Below, piece after piece: positions 1 through 12,800 of a DNA stretch of 64,000 nt. The stretch is taken from assembly GCF_047495875.1 (NCBI RefSeq), contig NC_092466.1:13636561-13700560 (forward strand), read 5' to 3'. The notes under the pieces were generated by a model. The model was not told the DNA's origin. It ran no database searches and saw nothing but the letters and a program-made list of their open reading frames with translations. The position numbers and the translations under genes were made by a program. This DNA comes from Pithys albifrons albifrons. Taxonomy: Eukaryota; Chordata; Aves; Passeriformes; Thamnophilidae. Position 1 is the stretch's first letter. Every line of letters starts with the position of its first letter.

Positions 1-3000
1 AAAACATTAGCCAAATCCTTACCCTGTAAATCACTGAGGGTTTCTAGAGCATCTTGAACAATAAAAGACTACAAGGATACTGAAGACTCTCATCTGGACA
101 ATCCGATAGTAGATAGCATGACACTGAGACTGCACCTCAGCTCTGAAATCACGGGCCATCTTGAGGGCACAGATCAGGAGAGAACATAAGAACTGCTTCC
201 AAAACCAGAGAAAAGCATGTGTGAAGTTACTGTATCAAAGCTGTCGCACTTAGGGAACAATCTTCCACTTCCAGAGGACTCCTACACAACCTGACCATTT
301 CTCTCACACCTCCTTTGCAATAGCCATTGATCTTTGCCTCCATTAGACCCTGGATGCTGCCCTATCCACCCGTGCTAAGTGCCAGTTCAGACACACACAC
401 TGCTAATTTATACTCAAGCACTGTTCAGCAGTAACCCACCTGGATTTCTTCAACTCCCATCCATTCTCCTATCTCCTCCACTGATGGGAAGCTCAGCTGA
501 GATCCCACTTGTCATGAAGGCATTGATCAGCACACTATGATTATGGTGAGGAAAGGGAAGTAGAAGGAAGGCTATGAAGGAAGCAGGTTATGTCTTTTTT
601 AACCAAGACCCTACACAAAGACTGTAGGGTGGTCTGCATGATCAACACAGCTTCAACAGCAGCTTTGTTTATGAACAAATGGACACGCATGTTTCTTTTC
701 AATACAGAGCCTGCAGCAGCTCCAGCTCAAAACAACCATTACACTGAACACAAGTCATCTGCTTCCTTTTCCTTGCGTGCACAGACACACTACATTATGC
801 ACATAATGTTTGGAAGGAAATACTCCTAGATTTTGAAATAGAGTACCAACAGAATAAAGGACTGTTCCCTGATAGACTCAAGGATGCAACAAAAGCAAAT
901 ACGACCTTAACAATGTGCCAGTTTGTGCTGTAAAGATACATGACTAAACAGTACCCTTCAAACACACAAACCATAAAAACTAATCATTTATATTCTTCAC
1001 ACAAATTAATTGCTCACTGTTATGTCTTTCTATGGCTACTATAAAATAATGCCTATACCTCTAATATTGGCTTTGTAATAAAAGCCTGGAATACTCCCAG
1101 CTTTTTGGGTAGTCTTAGCTTGCTGCTACACAAAGTTGTAATGGCACATCATCAGGGTGAGTGTGAACCAGCAGAACTTAAAACGCTGGTTTCTGGGGAA
1201 AACATTATAATTCAGCTTCAGTATCTGTCACTCTGGCCTTCTCCTCTCATCTCCTTGTTGGTTTTTTTCCTTCTGTTTTCAGCAACAGTTCTGGTCCTTC
1301 ACAACAGAGCAGGGAGGTCATATGGAAGGGCTGTTACCTTTAAATATTTTCATTAATGCTTTATGGAAGAGATGAACCAACTGAGAGTTATTTGATGCTA
1401 AAAATGATGTGGAACATATCAACTTCCTTCTCCTATTCCTCACACATGGAGGAGGAGAAATAAGGTGCAGAGTGCCAAGAAAAAGCAGAGGTTAACCTGA
1501 GCAGGCAGGTCACAGACTGAAACCTTCAGAAGAAACAGGCTGCATGAAAGGGGAGCTTGACAAGAGGAAGATCAGGATGCAGCAGTTCACATGGGCCTGA
1601 CCTTTTCCCTTTGGAAAGGGCACTGCTGACCTGGGGCAGTGCACCCTAACTTTCCCCACAGACCAAACTGGGTGGTCAGAACACAATACCAGTTGTAACA
1701 GCCCCACAGACAGAATCTTCTGAGGTTAAAGTCTAAGGTCTGTTTAATTAAAGCTGTCTTATGCCCCAAAGAACAGGAGGTTGAATCCCTTCCAGTACCA
1801 AACTAGGTATGTTCCCTACTACCACCCCTCTGAAATCCTGTGAAGTCCTCTGCTTTAGTGATATCTTGCTGATGAATTCCTCAGACTTAATGGTATTTTG
1901 CAAAGAAGTATTTCCTTTATCACTGCAAACATGATGCTTTTCACCATTACACACTGTTACGAGCCAGAGCCAGCAAAAGTAGCTGACTTAACCTTGCTCC
2001 ACTCCACCTCCCCAAGTGGGTCATGCTTGTCTGTAGGGACAAGACCACTGACAGATGGTCAAAGTAAACCATCCTAGCCTCTCTTTTAACATAAATTTTT
2101 CAGTCTGCTGGATCTCCTCATTGCTCATCTCTTTGCTGCCTCTCTTTTTCTGCTATACCCCCTCTTTTATAAGTAGGCCAATTAAACATCTAGTATAAAA
2201 AGTTCCGTTTCTAATTTTTTTAAAAAATATATATGGAGTAACAGCCACTTCTGGAACAAGGCATGAATAGAGGGATACCATCAATTGTTTGAGAGAACTT
2301 AAGTTAAAGAAAAATATGATTAACTCTTTTTCTGATAATTTCCAGTTCTTTTAGTTCAACACCTCTTTGTTACTTTCTAGGGGTGCATAAATGTGAAAGA
2401 CAGGAAGCTACCAGTTAATATACATTCAATTCAGGCCATCTTTGCATCTAGATCTGAATTTTGTAGCTCAAACATTTTGCTAGCAGTCACTCACCAAAAC
2501 CAACTTGTCCAGCACAAGTTTAACCTATTTGCATATCTCAGTGCTCTAATTTCACTGGATAACTTGACTGGGATAATAACTGCCACACCTCTCCATAGGA
2601 GATCACACCCTTTTGAAGTGTGGTGACAGAGTCACCAAAACTGCCCATAGCTTTCAAAAGAGGCTGCTATAACATGTATATGTCCAGAGCATTTGCTGGA
2701 GCAGTGTTGTGGAGCTGTAGGCTCCTCTCTGATCCCATGGGAAAGATGTCAGAGGAATGCTTTTTCACCGATAATCAAACCCATGCCAGACCAAAGCAAT
2801 CTCTGTGTTGAAGACTGCATGAACCCTCACAGAGATTTTCACAAAGAACAGGATCTGCTCATGTCTAAAGTTTTAAAGATTGTTTTGAATTAACTTTTCA
2901 GTTCATACCCAGTTACAGATGCCGTTTGAACTATTTCACTGGGTTTGAACCCTGAACGCAACGTGCTCTAATACCACAAGAAAGCAGCAAAAGTGATGAA

Positions 3001-6000
3001 GTACCACTTGCTCCCCTGAGCCACGAGAGCACGGATTGGACCTTCTGAAACCTTTAGTAAGCCAGGGTGAAGGAGACACTAAGATGAACTGCAATGTTAA
3101 GCAGTTGAACTGCTCTGCCTTCAGTGTCCCACTCCTAAGTGCATCCTTTTTGGAGCCCTGTTTGAGAAAGCATAGTAACGTCCCAAAGGCTGCACACATC
3201 TCCCTTTGTGTACATCTCCCTCCCTCCTGGTCTCCTGGGTCTCAAGACCTCAACAACATCCTGTATACAACACACAATATAACAAGTCAGGACTGGAGGT
3301 TCACAGCTTAGAAAAATGCATCTCAAAGCCTGTTAGGGGTTTTCAGCGGAAGTGTTCATGGTCTGCAAACATTAGGTACAATCTTAAAGGTTTAATTTCT
3401 TAAATGCTGCAAGAAATTACTGGATTTAATTTTTTAAAAATATGGTTTTGCCAGTTGAAATTATCTTGATAGGCACCTATCAGAATACTGGAAAAAAATA
3501 ATTTCACATTGCAAACTAACTGCAAGAAATTTAAGATAAACTTGTTACAGCATGTGAAATGAGTGGCATTCAGAATTGAAAGAAACAGAAAAGAAGACTT
3601 TAAAGCAGAGCTCCAAGACTGACACACAGTATCAAATGGAAACCACCTATCTTGTCCACCTTGGGAGGAGGAGAGGGGAGATCTGGAGTGGTGACAGAGG
3701 TACCTGTGCTGCAGGCAACTGACAGTGAAAAGGGTGGACAGGGCAAACACCACACTATGAATGGAGAGCAGGGTTTCAAAATTCTTACATTATCAAAAGA
3801 GGCTGACAGACAGTGCTTTATATGGCAGGTGGCCTTACTGTGTAAGCATTTAAGGGGAAGGATTTTGAGAAGGAAGAAAAGGAAACCTTGTGTGGGTGTG
3901 GGGATCATGAGGGAAGCCCTGCCCCAGGGACCATGCATGGTGCAGCAGGAAAGGCCTGGCCCTGAAGGACTACCCAAACAGACCTTCCAAAGCTGGATAA
4001 TTACTACCAGCACAGAGAGTAAAAAATCAACTGAGAAGAATGCTTGCAATCCTAACAGCCTCTTGAGCTAGACCCAGACTTTTGAATATTATCAGCGAAA
4101 TACAGCATAACTAGTTACACTAATCCTTTATATTTGTTAATAAAGTTCAAAAGGAGAAAACATAATGAAATTGTTGTGCTAGGTTTTGCAAAAGGATTCT
4201 TAAAAGCACACTGTGAGATACAGTTTACTAAAAACAAACATTAGCTTAACATCAGTGAAAACTGGAAAGAGATTGCAAATCTTGTTTTCTCACATGCAGT
4301 CTGACCCAGGGCATGTGCACAGAAGAAAGAGAACCATAAATGAATGCAAATTTTCACTGCCTTTAAAAACATCTAAGTAAGTAATAATGTATCTCCAGTC
4401 TACATCCAACTCTCCCTGTGCCTGTATGACAATGACCATGTCAGATCGCTGTCACCACACTTGAGTACTGATCTTTGCATTGTAAGATGATCAAAAAGTA
4501 AAAGCAAAGCTTTGCTCTTTCACAAACAATAGCCTTGTGATGTTGAGGCATTTGATAGACATTAAAAGAGTTAACTCTAGAGCATTAAATCCAAATTATG
4601 GAGCATCTTGGGTTAAACTTTAGTAAATTAAGGAAATATCTACAAGGTGGATCTCAGCCAGCAGGTCAGATCTAGCACTCCCATCCAAGACTTCAAAAGA
4701 AGTCAAAGCCAAAACATAACTCAGTTTCATCTGTGCTATTTTAGCAGTGACAAGATGTGTCAAGAGAGTAGGTTTGCACACAGTGTAAGATTTTCCATTT
4801 AAATTGCAAACTGCAAGACAAGAGGCAGGTGCAGACAGACCACATGCACATGAAAGAAGATAATACAGTCCATTTTTTTAAGACTGAAATGAAAAGCTGT
4901 CTTTGAATTACAGATCTGAAAGACAAGGATGGTTTTACAGGAATTTGTGTGAAGCCCCATCCCCATCCCCACTCAATAGAAAAGGCTGGAGGTGATTGAA
5001 GGACGATCTGCAATGAATCAGTCTTTCAAACCTGACTCATGAGTGGTAGAAAGTGGGTGGTTAATTTGTGAGGAGCTCTCAGAGTGAAGAAGCTGAACTT
5101 TCATTTCATGGAGAAAATTAAAATTAGTGAAATAGATGCTAAACGTCACAGTAAAGGCAGAGGGCAGGGAAACAAGTCCAAGAGTTGACATCTGGAATAA
5201 ATACAAGTATGGCAGGACTTCGTTTGTCAGTGGAAAATGAGAAGACTTCCAGGCTTGCAAAAAGGAAAAAGAGGAAAGGGCTGTGTCCTGAACATGGGAT
5301 AGTTGCAGGTGGAATCTGCAAGACTCATGACACTGATGTGTTTGAGGGGATTTAGGAGGATGGACTGACAGATGGGCTGAGATGTGCATTTAATATCACT
5401 TGTGATGAAGCAGCTGAGGAACAGAGACATTCCTGTTCAACAGTCACTCCTCATGCAGAGACAACAACATTGGCAGGAGTGCCAAGCAATTACCTGGAAG
5501 TAATTGCCACAAAGCTGAATACATTGCCTTACAAGTCCCTGGTTACAACTTGGCCATGAGGCTTTACAAAAGCTTGCCGGAAGATGATGCTGAGGCTGCA
5601 TCAGTAAGAGTCAGGAGTGAGGCAACCTTTATAAGGCTTGAGAAAAAGACCTGAGGAGTAACAGGAGAATAAGACCTCCACTTCAGTTATAATAAACCTG
5701 AGTTGTTTGTACTATTTTCTTTCTTTAAAAAGGAAAAAAAGCCCAGAGCAAAAATTTAGGCTGGCCAAAGGAAATTTAAGCACTACAGACGAGAGGTGAA
5801 TCTGTTAATCAACTACAGGAAGGATGTAGCTGAACCAATGTTTGTTGTTGAAATTACCCAGAGAGAGATGAGAAGAGCCTAGAAAAGACGCTAACAGATG
5901 AGGGAAAGAAGGTGAGGAAGTCCCTTGAAATGCAGGACAGACAGAGGGAGAGGACAGCAGCACAGGACTGAGCTGGGGAAGCAAACCCTCACATACACAG

Positions 6001-9000
6001 AACGATCCAGCCGATGGCACTGTGAGTGCTTAAAAATACCAAGCACAACAAAGGTGGCTGATTAGGCCCTTTTTTTTTTTGGTGAAGAATAGATGATATC
6101 AGAAATGAGGTGTGAATATAGTTCTATATGCACATAAGGCTATGGAGAAGAAATCCCTTCCCCTTATAAATGAATTTTTAAATTTCACATCTTCAGTAAT
6201 GATGCTGTGTAATCATTAACCCTGGTCCCTAATTAGGCACTGTTTACACAATGTCCCTCAGTCATTTGCAGAAATTCAGTTACTGACATGGCACACCACA
6301 AAGGATGGCCGTGAGACCTCTGGCACTGCTCCATTTCCCATGGCTGCAGCCCACCCTATGCAGGCTCCCTCCTTGCCCTATCCCTGTGACAATCCCTCGA
6401 GCCCCTGCAGGCCATAAGTCCTCTAAGCACATAAGGACAGCAAGAGCACAAGTAAGCAGCCATGTGTGCCCCTCTGCCAGGTAAGGAGATAGGAGGTGAG
6501 AGGCCCCCTGAAAGATGCTGGGCAGGATGAATTGCCTCAGGAGCTGTGTCCCCTGGGGTTCAGCCATGTCCATGGAAAGGAGACTGACATCCCTCCATCA
6601 GCAGCAGCCACTGCTCCCCACACTAGCTTCTAGCAGCTCCTCTGATCCACAGGCAGCAGCAAATTTGCATGCGCCAAATAATTATTTGGTTTTGAGAGCG
6701 GCAGAAAGGCACTCCTGACCAACCTTACACACTTTGCATCTTGGCGATTTTGCATCTTTATTATTCTTACTATGGCTTAGTTAGGCTAACTTACTATTGT
6801 GAGTAGCAAATGAGATCAAAGTAAAAAATGGTGCTCTTGAAGCATCTGAGATTTCTTTCTTGATTTAGAACATTTTTGCTCAGCTGTGATTAGGTTGGCT
6901 CTGTCAGCAGTCTAACAAGAAATGTAAAAATATATTTATGTCTTCTAACAAAAGAAAGCGAGATTAAGTCCAGTTCAGTTTAAGATTTAGGGATGTTTCA
7001 AAAATTCTGTTTGTTCTTCTCTTGCAAATGTGCAGTCTACGAATCTTCTCCTTTGCTAGTATCTGATGACTCAGGAAGAGGAGAAACAGCTTGCCCAGGG
7101 TAATGGCTGATCTGTCTGTGCTGCAGATGGCGAGACAGAAGGAAGAAAAAACCCCAAAACTTTCCATACTCCATCCTCTTGATAATCCTTATCTTAAAGA
7201 TAAGCCAATACTGTGTTTGCTGTAAGATTATGTATACTTTATGTTTGCTTTTCTGACTCACTGCATTTATGATCCAGTTCCTTGCCATGGCTCTTCTTCC
7301 AGAAACTGTCCACTGGGATAAGACACTGAACTCTCCCACCTACCATAATTCCAGTTACTCATTTTCTTAGTATAGATCAGAACCATGTACATAACATGCA
7401 TTAACATAAGACAGTTCCTCGTAATTTTTAATCACATAAACTAAGCCCAAGTATTTATTGTAGACATCCCAATAAGAGCAGTGCTGCTGAGATTAGGACC
7501 AACAGTCCCTTGTTCCTCTCTAAACAGGTTCCAGGGTACAGTGCAAATACAAACCTCAGATCCACTTTGAACCAAAGCCTCACACTCACAAACTGAGTGT
7601 TCCCACTGCAGTGCTTTTCCCCTTCTCATCCTGCAATACTGGGCACAGCTGTGATGAACAGCAAAGCTGCTGCCCCAGAGGCAGCCATGTCTCGCTACAC
7701 AGCCCACAGTCAGCAGAGCAGCCACTCTAACAGGGTTCATGACAGTTCATACTGCAAAAAAGTAGTAACATAAAAGCAGAGCCTAACTGCAAATATTTTA
7801 TGGCTGTGTATTATTTCCATGCACTACAAATCAATGTAAAAGATGTTTTCTTCAAGGGGCCTCATATAGACTGTGTTTTTAAAACGCATTCCCTCTGCTA
7901 AATATAAATCAGCAAGAGTTTTTGTTCTTCCAAAAGATTAACTAGCTTCAGTATTTTGGGATCTAATTCTGGAATACTTGTTGAGGTGCCAGCATTCTCT
8001 TCCAATTTAAATACAGTTTAATGGAAAGTCTATCCTGGGCACATTTTCCATATAATAGCTTGAAAGTCTGAATATTGAGAGTTCACCAGAAACAGAAGTA
8101 ACCTGTCAAGGTTAAACTTTATATACAATTCGTCAGGATGAGAAAGAATGTGGGAGCAATAGAGAGTAGGAAAATGCAAACATAAGAGTAGTAGAGATAA
8201 GCAAATGGATCTGTAGAACCAAAATCCAAGAGATGGTAGAAATGGTGTGGCCTGCTGACAAAGCTATGCAAAGAAAATGCAAATTAGAGAAGTTATGGTT
8301 CTGAACTCAAGGCCTTGAATTTGTTTCGAGTTATATCTGTATAAAATCAATGATGTGCCTCTAGACTCAAGATGCTGAATTAGGCCCCCATCAGGATATT
8401 TCCACTGCATATCTACAATATAACGAGCTAAATTAGGATGCTGTTCTCTACACTACGTCTATCACCAGTGGAAAGAGACAGAGCAGTACACAGAGCATCT
8501 CTGAATGCTTCCCATCTGGATGATCAAATGGAGGACACTGTCCCACTGCTCTACCATTCATTTCAGTGCATGAGAGTACACACTGGGGATGCCAAACACA
8601 GTGGCCAACAACCTCCTGTTGTTTCTGACCTCCTGTATCCAAAGCGTCTTGTTGAGACAGCTCCCAAATCAGAGATCACCTCTAACAGAGACAGACAAAT
8701 GACCCAGGCAGAAGACACTCTCCTACCTTGTTCTCTCCAGAAACTTTGGCTCTGCCAAGTGTTCTGGGAAAAAGGGAACAGTAACACCTTGGAATAGCAC
8801 AGGCTCCCCAATATAGAACAGAAAGCAGGAACACCTCTGCAGTGACAGCATTTGCAAGAAAGTGGTGTGGGCTCTGGACTTGAATTTGTAGCTCCAGGGC
8901 AGAGAACAAGGACTGCTCTAGGTATAACTGTAATGCCTGTAAGAAGGAGGCTGGAATACACTCCAAGGCAGGGAGAGCACTGCTCATCTCAAAGCAAACT

Positions 9001-9815
9001 CCAGAGCTGCACTAAAATACAAACATTAAATATCCCTGAGATTATAGCACTTTAACCCTCAAATACCATCAGTTTCTCAAAGTCACAAAAGATTTAGAGA
9101 CCAGCATGCTACATGAGCTTAGATCACAATGAACAGCAAAGAGCGCCTTCCTCAAGAGTTCATGGAGTCAGTCACACTGGGGATTCAGCATCCACACTTG
9201 CTTCACACCTTCTCAAATACCCATATCTATGCACAGCATAGCTATGCCCAGCTCAGCCCTCATGTGCTCCTGCCTTATAGCAGAGCATGTTGGTAAAGCA
9301 TAATATTTCTCTCAGTTCAGAAATTATGTTGACAACTTTGAGCTGTAATTGTAAAATCTCCAGGGTCTTAATTGTCTCTTCTGCACGCTTGAATTTATTG
9401 CAAATATCACGTGTGCATGCCCTCACTTTGATTTAGTACTTGAACAGGTCAGGATATATATCCCAGAGCCTGTTCTTCTTCTCCCCTTACCCAGAGCTGG
9501 AGAGGGTAGATTATGATTATCATTCAGGACAACATACCATGAAGTTTTACACTGCAATGCCATTCCTCAAGAAAGAAGGTAGTTTTTCTTCTATCATGCG
9601 TGACCCTTACACTTGGAGTGTGTCTTTTTTTAATATAAAAAACATCTATTTAGAGTCACTTAAAGATACTGTAAAGTTGGGTCATGTTGTGTGTAGCCTT
9701 GTTTAAAAATACAGGGCTCAAGCCATGCTTGTTTCACACTCTTCCTGCTGAAGTGCCCTGCTATTTTCCTTGCAGGGTCTCCTGGAGAACACACCTGCCA
9801 GGAGCAGCTCCTTAC
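1..9815. other. Non-coding stretch, no gene recognised
   Basis: No exon, RNA gene or repeat family could be supported here. Open frames are short and random in composition. The longest lie back to back on both strands at about 3.60-4.07 kb (149 codons minus, 139 codons plus), which is what a locally stop-poor stretch produces rather than two genes. One strong plus-strand acceptor-like site (T-rich tract then CAG) is at about 1260-1282, but no matching donor or known protein follows. If the CpG-island gene at 24.2 kb extends this far, this is its intron or 3' flank. Confidence 0.5.
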
Positions 9816-9862
9816 CTGTATCTAAAATTTAACGAGCACGTGTAAGTTGTAGTGATCATTTT
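9816..9862 (-). other. Weak candidate internal exon
   Basis: On the minus strand a 47-base segment ends at a textbook donor (ACAG then GTAAGG, exon end 9816) and starts after a fair acceptor (CTTGGGCTCCAG, exon start 9862). It is open only in the frame reading KMITTTYTCSLNFRY; the frame that would follow the 24.2-kb exon directly hits TAG near its end. It could be a later exon of that gene, an untranslated exon or chance. The product is not recognised. Confidence 0.1.
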
Positions 9863-12800
9863 CTGGAGCCCAAGGAGCGCTCTGCCCAAATACTCCTGTT
9901 CCCTCTTCTCAGTGCCTCTTCTGCTGATGGCTGCCCACGAGTGTCTGTGAAAGTTTACCTCCAAACCCAGGAGCCAGCACTGCCCTTCCTGGGGAGCAGC
10001 CAGGTGACAGCCCCAAGGCCAATTCCCAGCTGCAGATGCCTTTGTGATGGAGATCTTCCACTCTGCGATGGGAGACACCAAGAACTTCCAGACCTTAGCA
10101 CTTGGCTCTGTCTCTCTAAGGGCAACATTGTTCAGCTGTGTGAGAAGGTCCCTGAATCTGCCAAAATTTTCTCGTGTTGATGTCCTCAGACTCAGGGAAT
10201 TGCTTTTTCCTTCCTGTGGACTGGTGGCTGTGAAAGTACTGTTGACATCTTTCCTACGACATTTTTCATCTATTTTAATTTCCTTCTGTTCAACTGCAAA
10301 TTCTCTTTTTCAGCATGAGAGAAGTGCACTGCTCACTTTGCTGTTAGTTGGAACAGTCTCCAAACTATTTCCATTCACACCAGTTACTAAAATATCAAAG
10401 ATTTTCATTCAATAGAAAGTCCAAAAGCAATCCTAAAGGGAAGCTCTTTAAACATCTATTTGCTGAGGGTCACCTGGCTGCAGGGTTTATGCTGTTGTGA
10501 AATGGAATATGAAAGTTCTTTGCTTACAAAAGAAAAAACGCACCTGAAATTCTAGTCTTGCTCCACACAGACTAAGTCCAAATGGTATTGATTCCAGTGT
10601 CTTTTTTCCTGTATTTGGCAGCACATAAATTCTTAAAGTACAGATAAATTGCTCTATTAGAGCTAGCAATTTATCAGGCAGGTCAAAATTTACTATTAGC
10701 TTTACTATTTGGCCACGTTTAATATCCTCTTGAATGTTTCAGGATTACAGGAGCCATGTATTTTTTTTAATTCCTTCTTTACTCTATCTCTGTCTCTCTG
10801 TCCATTTCTCCTTGAGGAAAATTCTCAGAACACCCAACCTTCCTCTTTGCTTGGTTTGCCATTCCTTCCTCTCAAAACCATTTCCTTTTCCTCCCTTGTC
10901 ACAAGTTTCTCAGCCACTTCTCTCTTTCAGGTCTTCCATTTCCTTCACTGGCCTCACTTTATCTGGCACATTTCTCTCTCTCACTTAGATTTTTTGTTTT
11001 TGTTTTCGGTTTTGTTTTGTTTTTTTTAAATCTCTTGCACTCTCTAATTTGCTCTCCCCAAGACAGACATGCTTCGAATCTTCCCATTTAATAAAATCCA
11101 AACAGCTACCCATGTCCTGACACGTAGTGATTAAAAGAGGCTCTTCAATCTCACAAAGTTATTAAGAAATAGATTTATTTTGGTAGCCCACTCACTAACC
11201 TGTAACATGTTCCTGCAAAGTACCTTGCACTGAGTACTAAATGAGGCTACTGTTTGCCATCAAAATGGCTTTTTTTTTCAGGTACATTGCTGGAATGAAA
11301 GAACAGGAACTCCACACGTGACTCCCTCCATCAGCCTGTAAACTACCAGACTATTTGGCAGAGCCAGCACAAGGGCCCAGACATAAAGCTCCCAGCCCTG
11401 CTCTCCAGCAACTTCTCAGTGCACAAACAGAAATTATAAGCAAGAACTTTTGCCCAGATCAGAGCGGACTCTGGAAGTGTTAACCACTACACCATTAAAA
11501 TATTACTTTTTTCCAAGAAAATAATTTAAGTACTGCTGAGGCAAAATCAGGAGAAAGGGCAACACTTTTCCCTTTACGCAAGAATTTGGCCTTCTATGTG
11601 CACATTCCTTCATTAATCTGCACTTTCGGTACCACAGTCACAAGTGGAATCCAAACTACTGACTTTCCCACTCTCATCCAGCTCTGCAGCACATCACTTC
11701 CACCAGAGTCAACACCCTTACTAGTAAATAACTGTGTTTCTTTAGCAGACCAGCACTTGAATCTGGACCACTGAACTAAAACATGAAACTTCATCATCCA
11801 GTCAAACCATAAAATTAGAGTTTATTTTAACAAAGATAAACATCATCTCTGGTGCTTATTCAAAAAAGAGTGTGAATACTACTCCACCACTCTTCCTAGC
11901 AGTTCCCATGCCAAACCCATGAAGTTATCACTTAATGTTTTGCTATAAACAGCTGCTGGAGTAGTCCATACAGGAACTTGTTTACCTTAGCATTTGCTGC
12001 AAAAGGTCAGACAGTAAAAGACCAAGGGTGCTGAGTCCCTGTTGTCTGAGGACAAGAGCGCATAGACTTGTTTAATTTCTTTAAAAGAGATCCTGCCTGT
12101 TAGCCAGCCACTCATGCTGAATCTCACAAAGACAGAAGAGATGGCTCTTGCCCAGAACTGTGTACAGGCTGCATGTCAGTAAAGAAATGGCAAATAAATG
12201 GCAGTAAGAGGAAGATAACCTTGTAAGTAGTGTATGTTTCATCTGAATTTCAGTTATTTTAATGAAGCTGTCAGGATTCATTATAGAATCTGTTATTCTA
12301 TACCCATGGACAGTGCAATTTCTTGCACCACAAGACAGTGGGAGCCAACTTCGTACCTCTTCTGTCACCACAACAGCACATGGAAAAGCTCCAGTCCTCT
12401 TATTTGCACAGGCAAAAAACCACTTCTAGTTAGAAGCTCAAAACCCTTTCATTGTAAACGCTCACAGAACCCACCCAAACCTTCATGATTATTTTCTTAT
12501 TACTTGGGTAACAGAGGCAACCCCTCAAGCTGTTCTGTAAAGGAGGCAACCCCAATATTTGGTGTGAGAGTGTGCCAAGGAAGCTTCACCACTCCTAGTT
12601 TGGGAATTGTGTTAAACTTACTGGGTACAAACAGAAGAAAACTTCCCAGTGATTCAGTTTTCCTTAATTTTATACTGCTGCAAACTTACTCACATGACCT
12701 TTCCTGACACAGATGTCCAGTTACCATTTACTGGAGCTGGGTAATATATCGCAGGTGACACAGGAGGAACATCATGAAGAGGAAAAGACGACTACATTTC

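Noticed and set aside
1282..1371. Plus-strand terminal exon after a strong acceptor (reads QQFWSFTTEQGGH... to TGA)
   Set aside because: Thirty open codons after an acceptor-like site occur often by chance; no upstream exon or poly-A context supports it.
3600..4071. 149-codon minus and 139-codon plus frames
   Set aside because: They overlap on opposite strands, with no domain, promoter or splice support.
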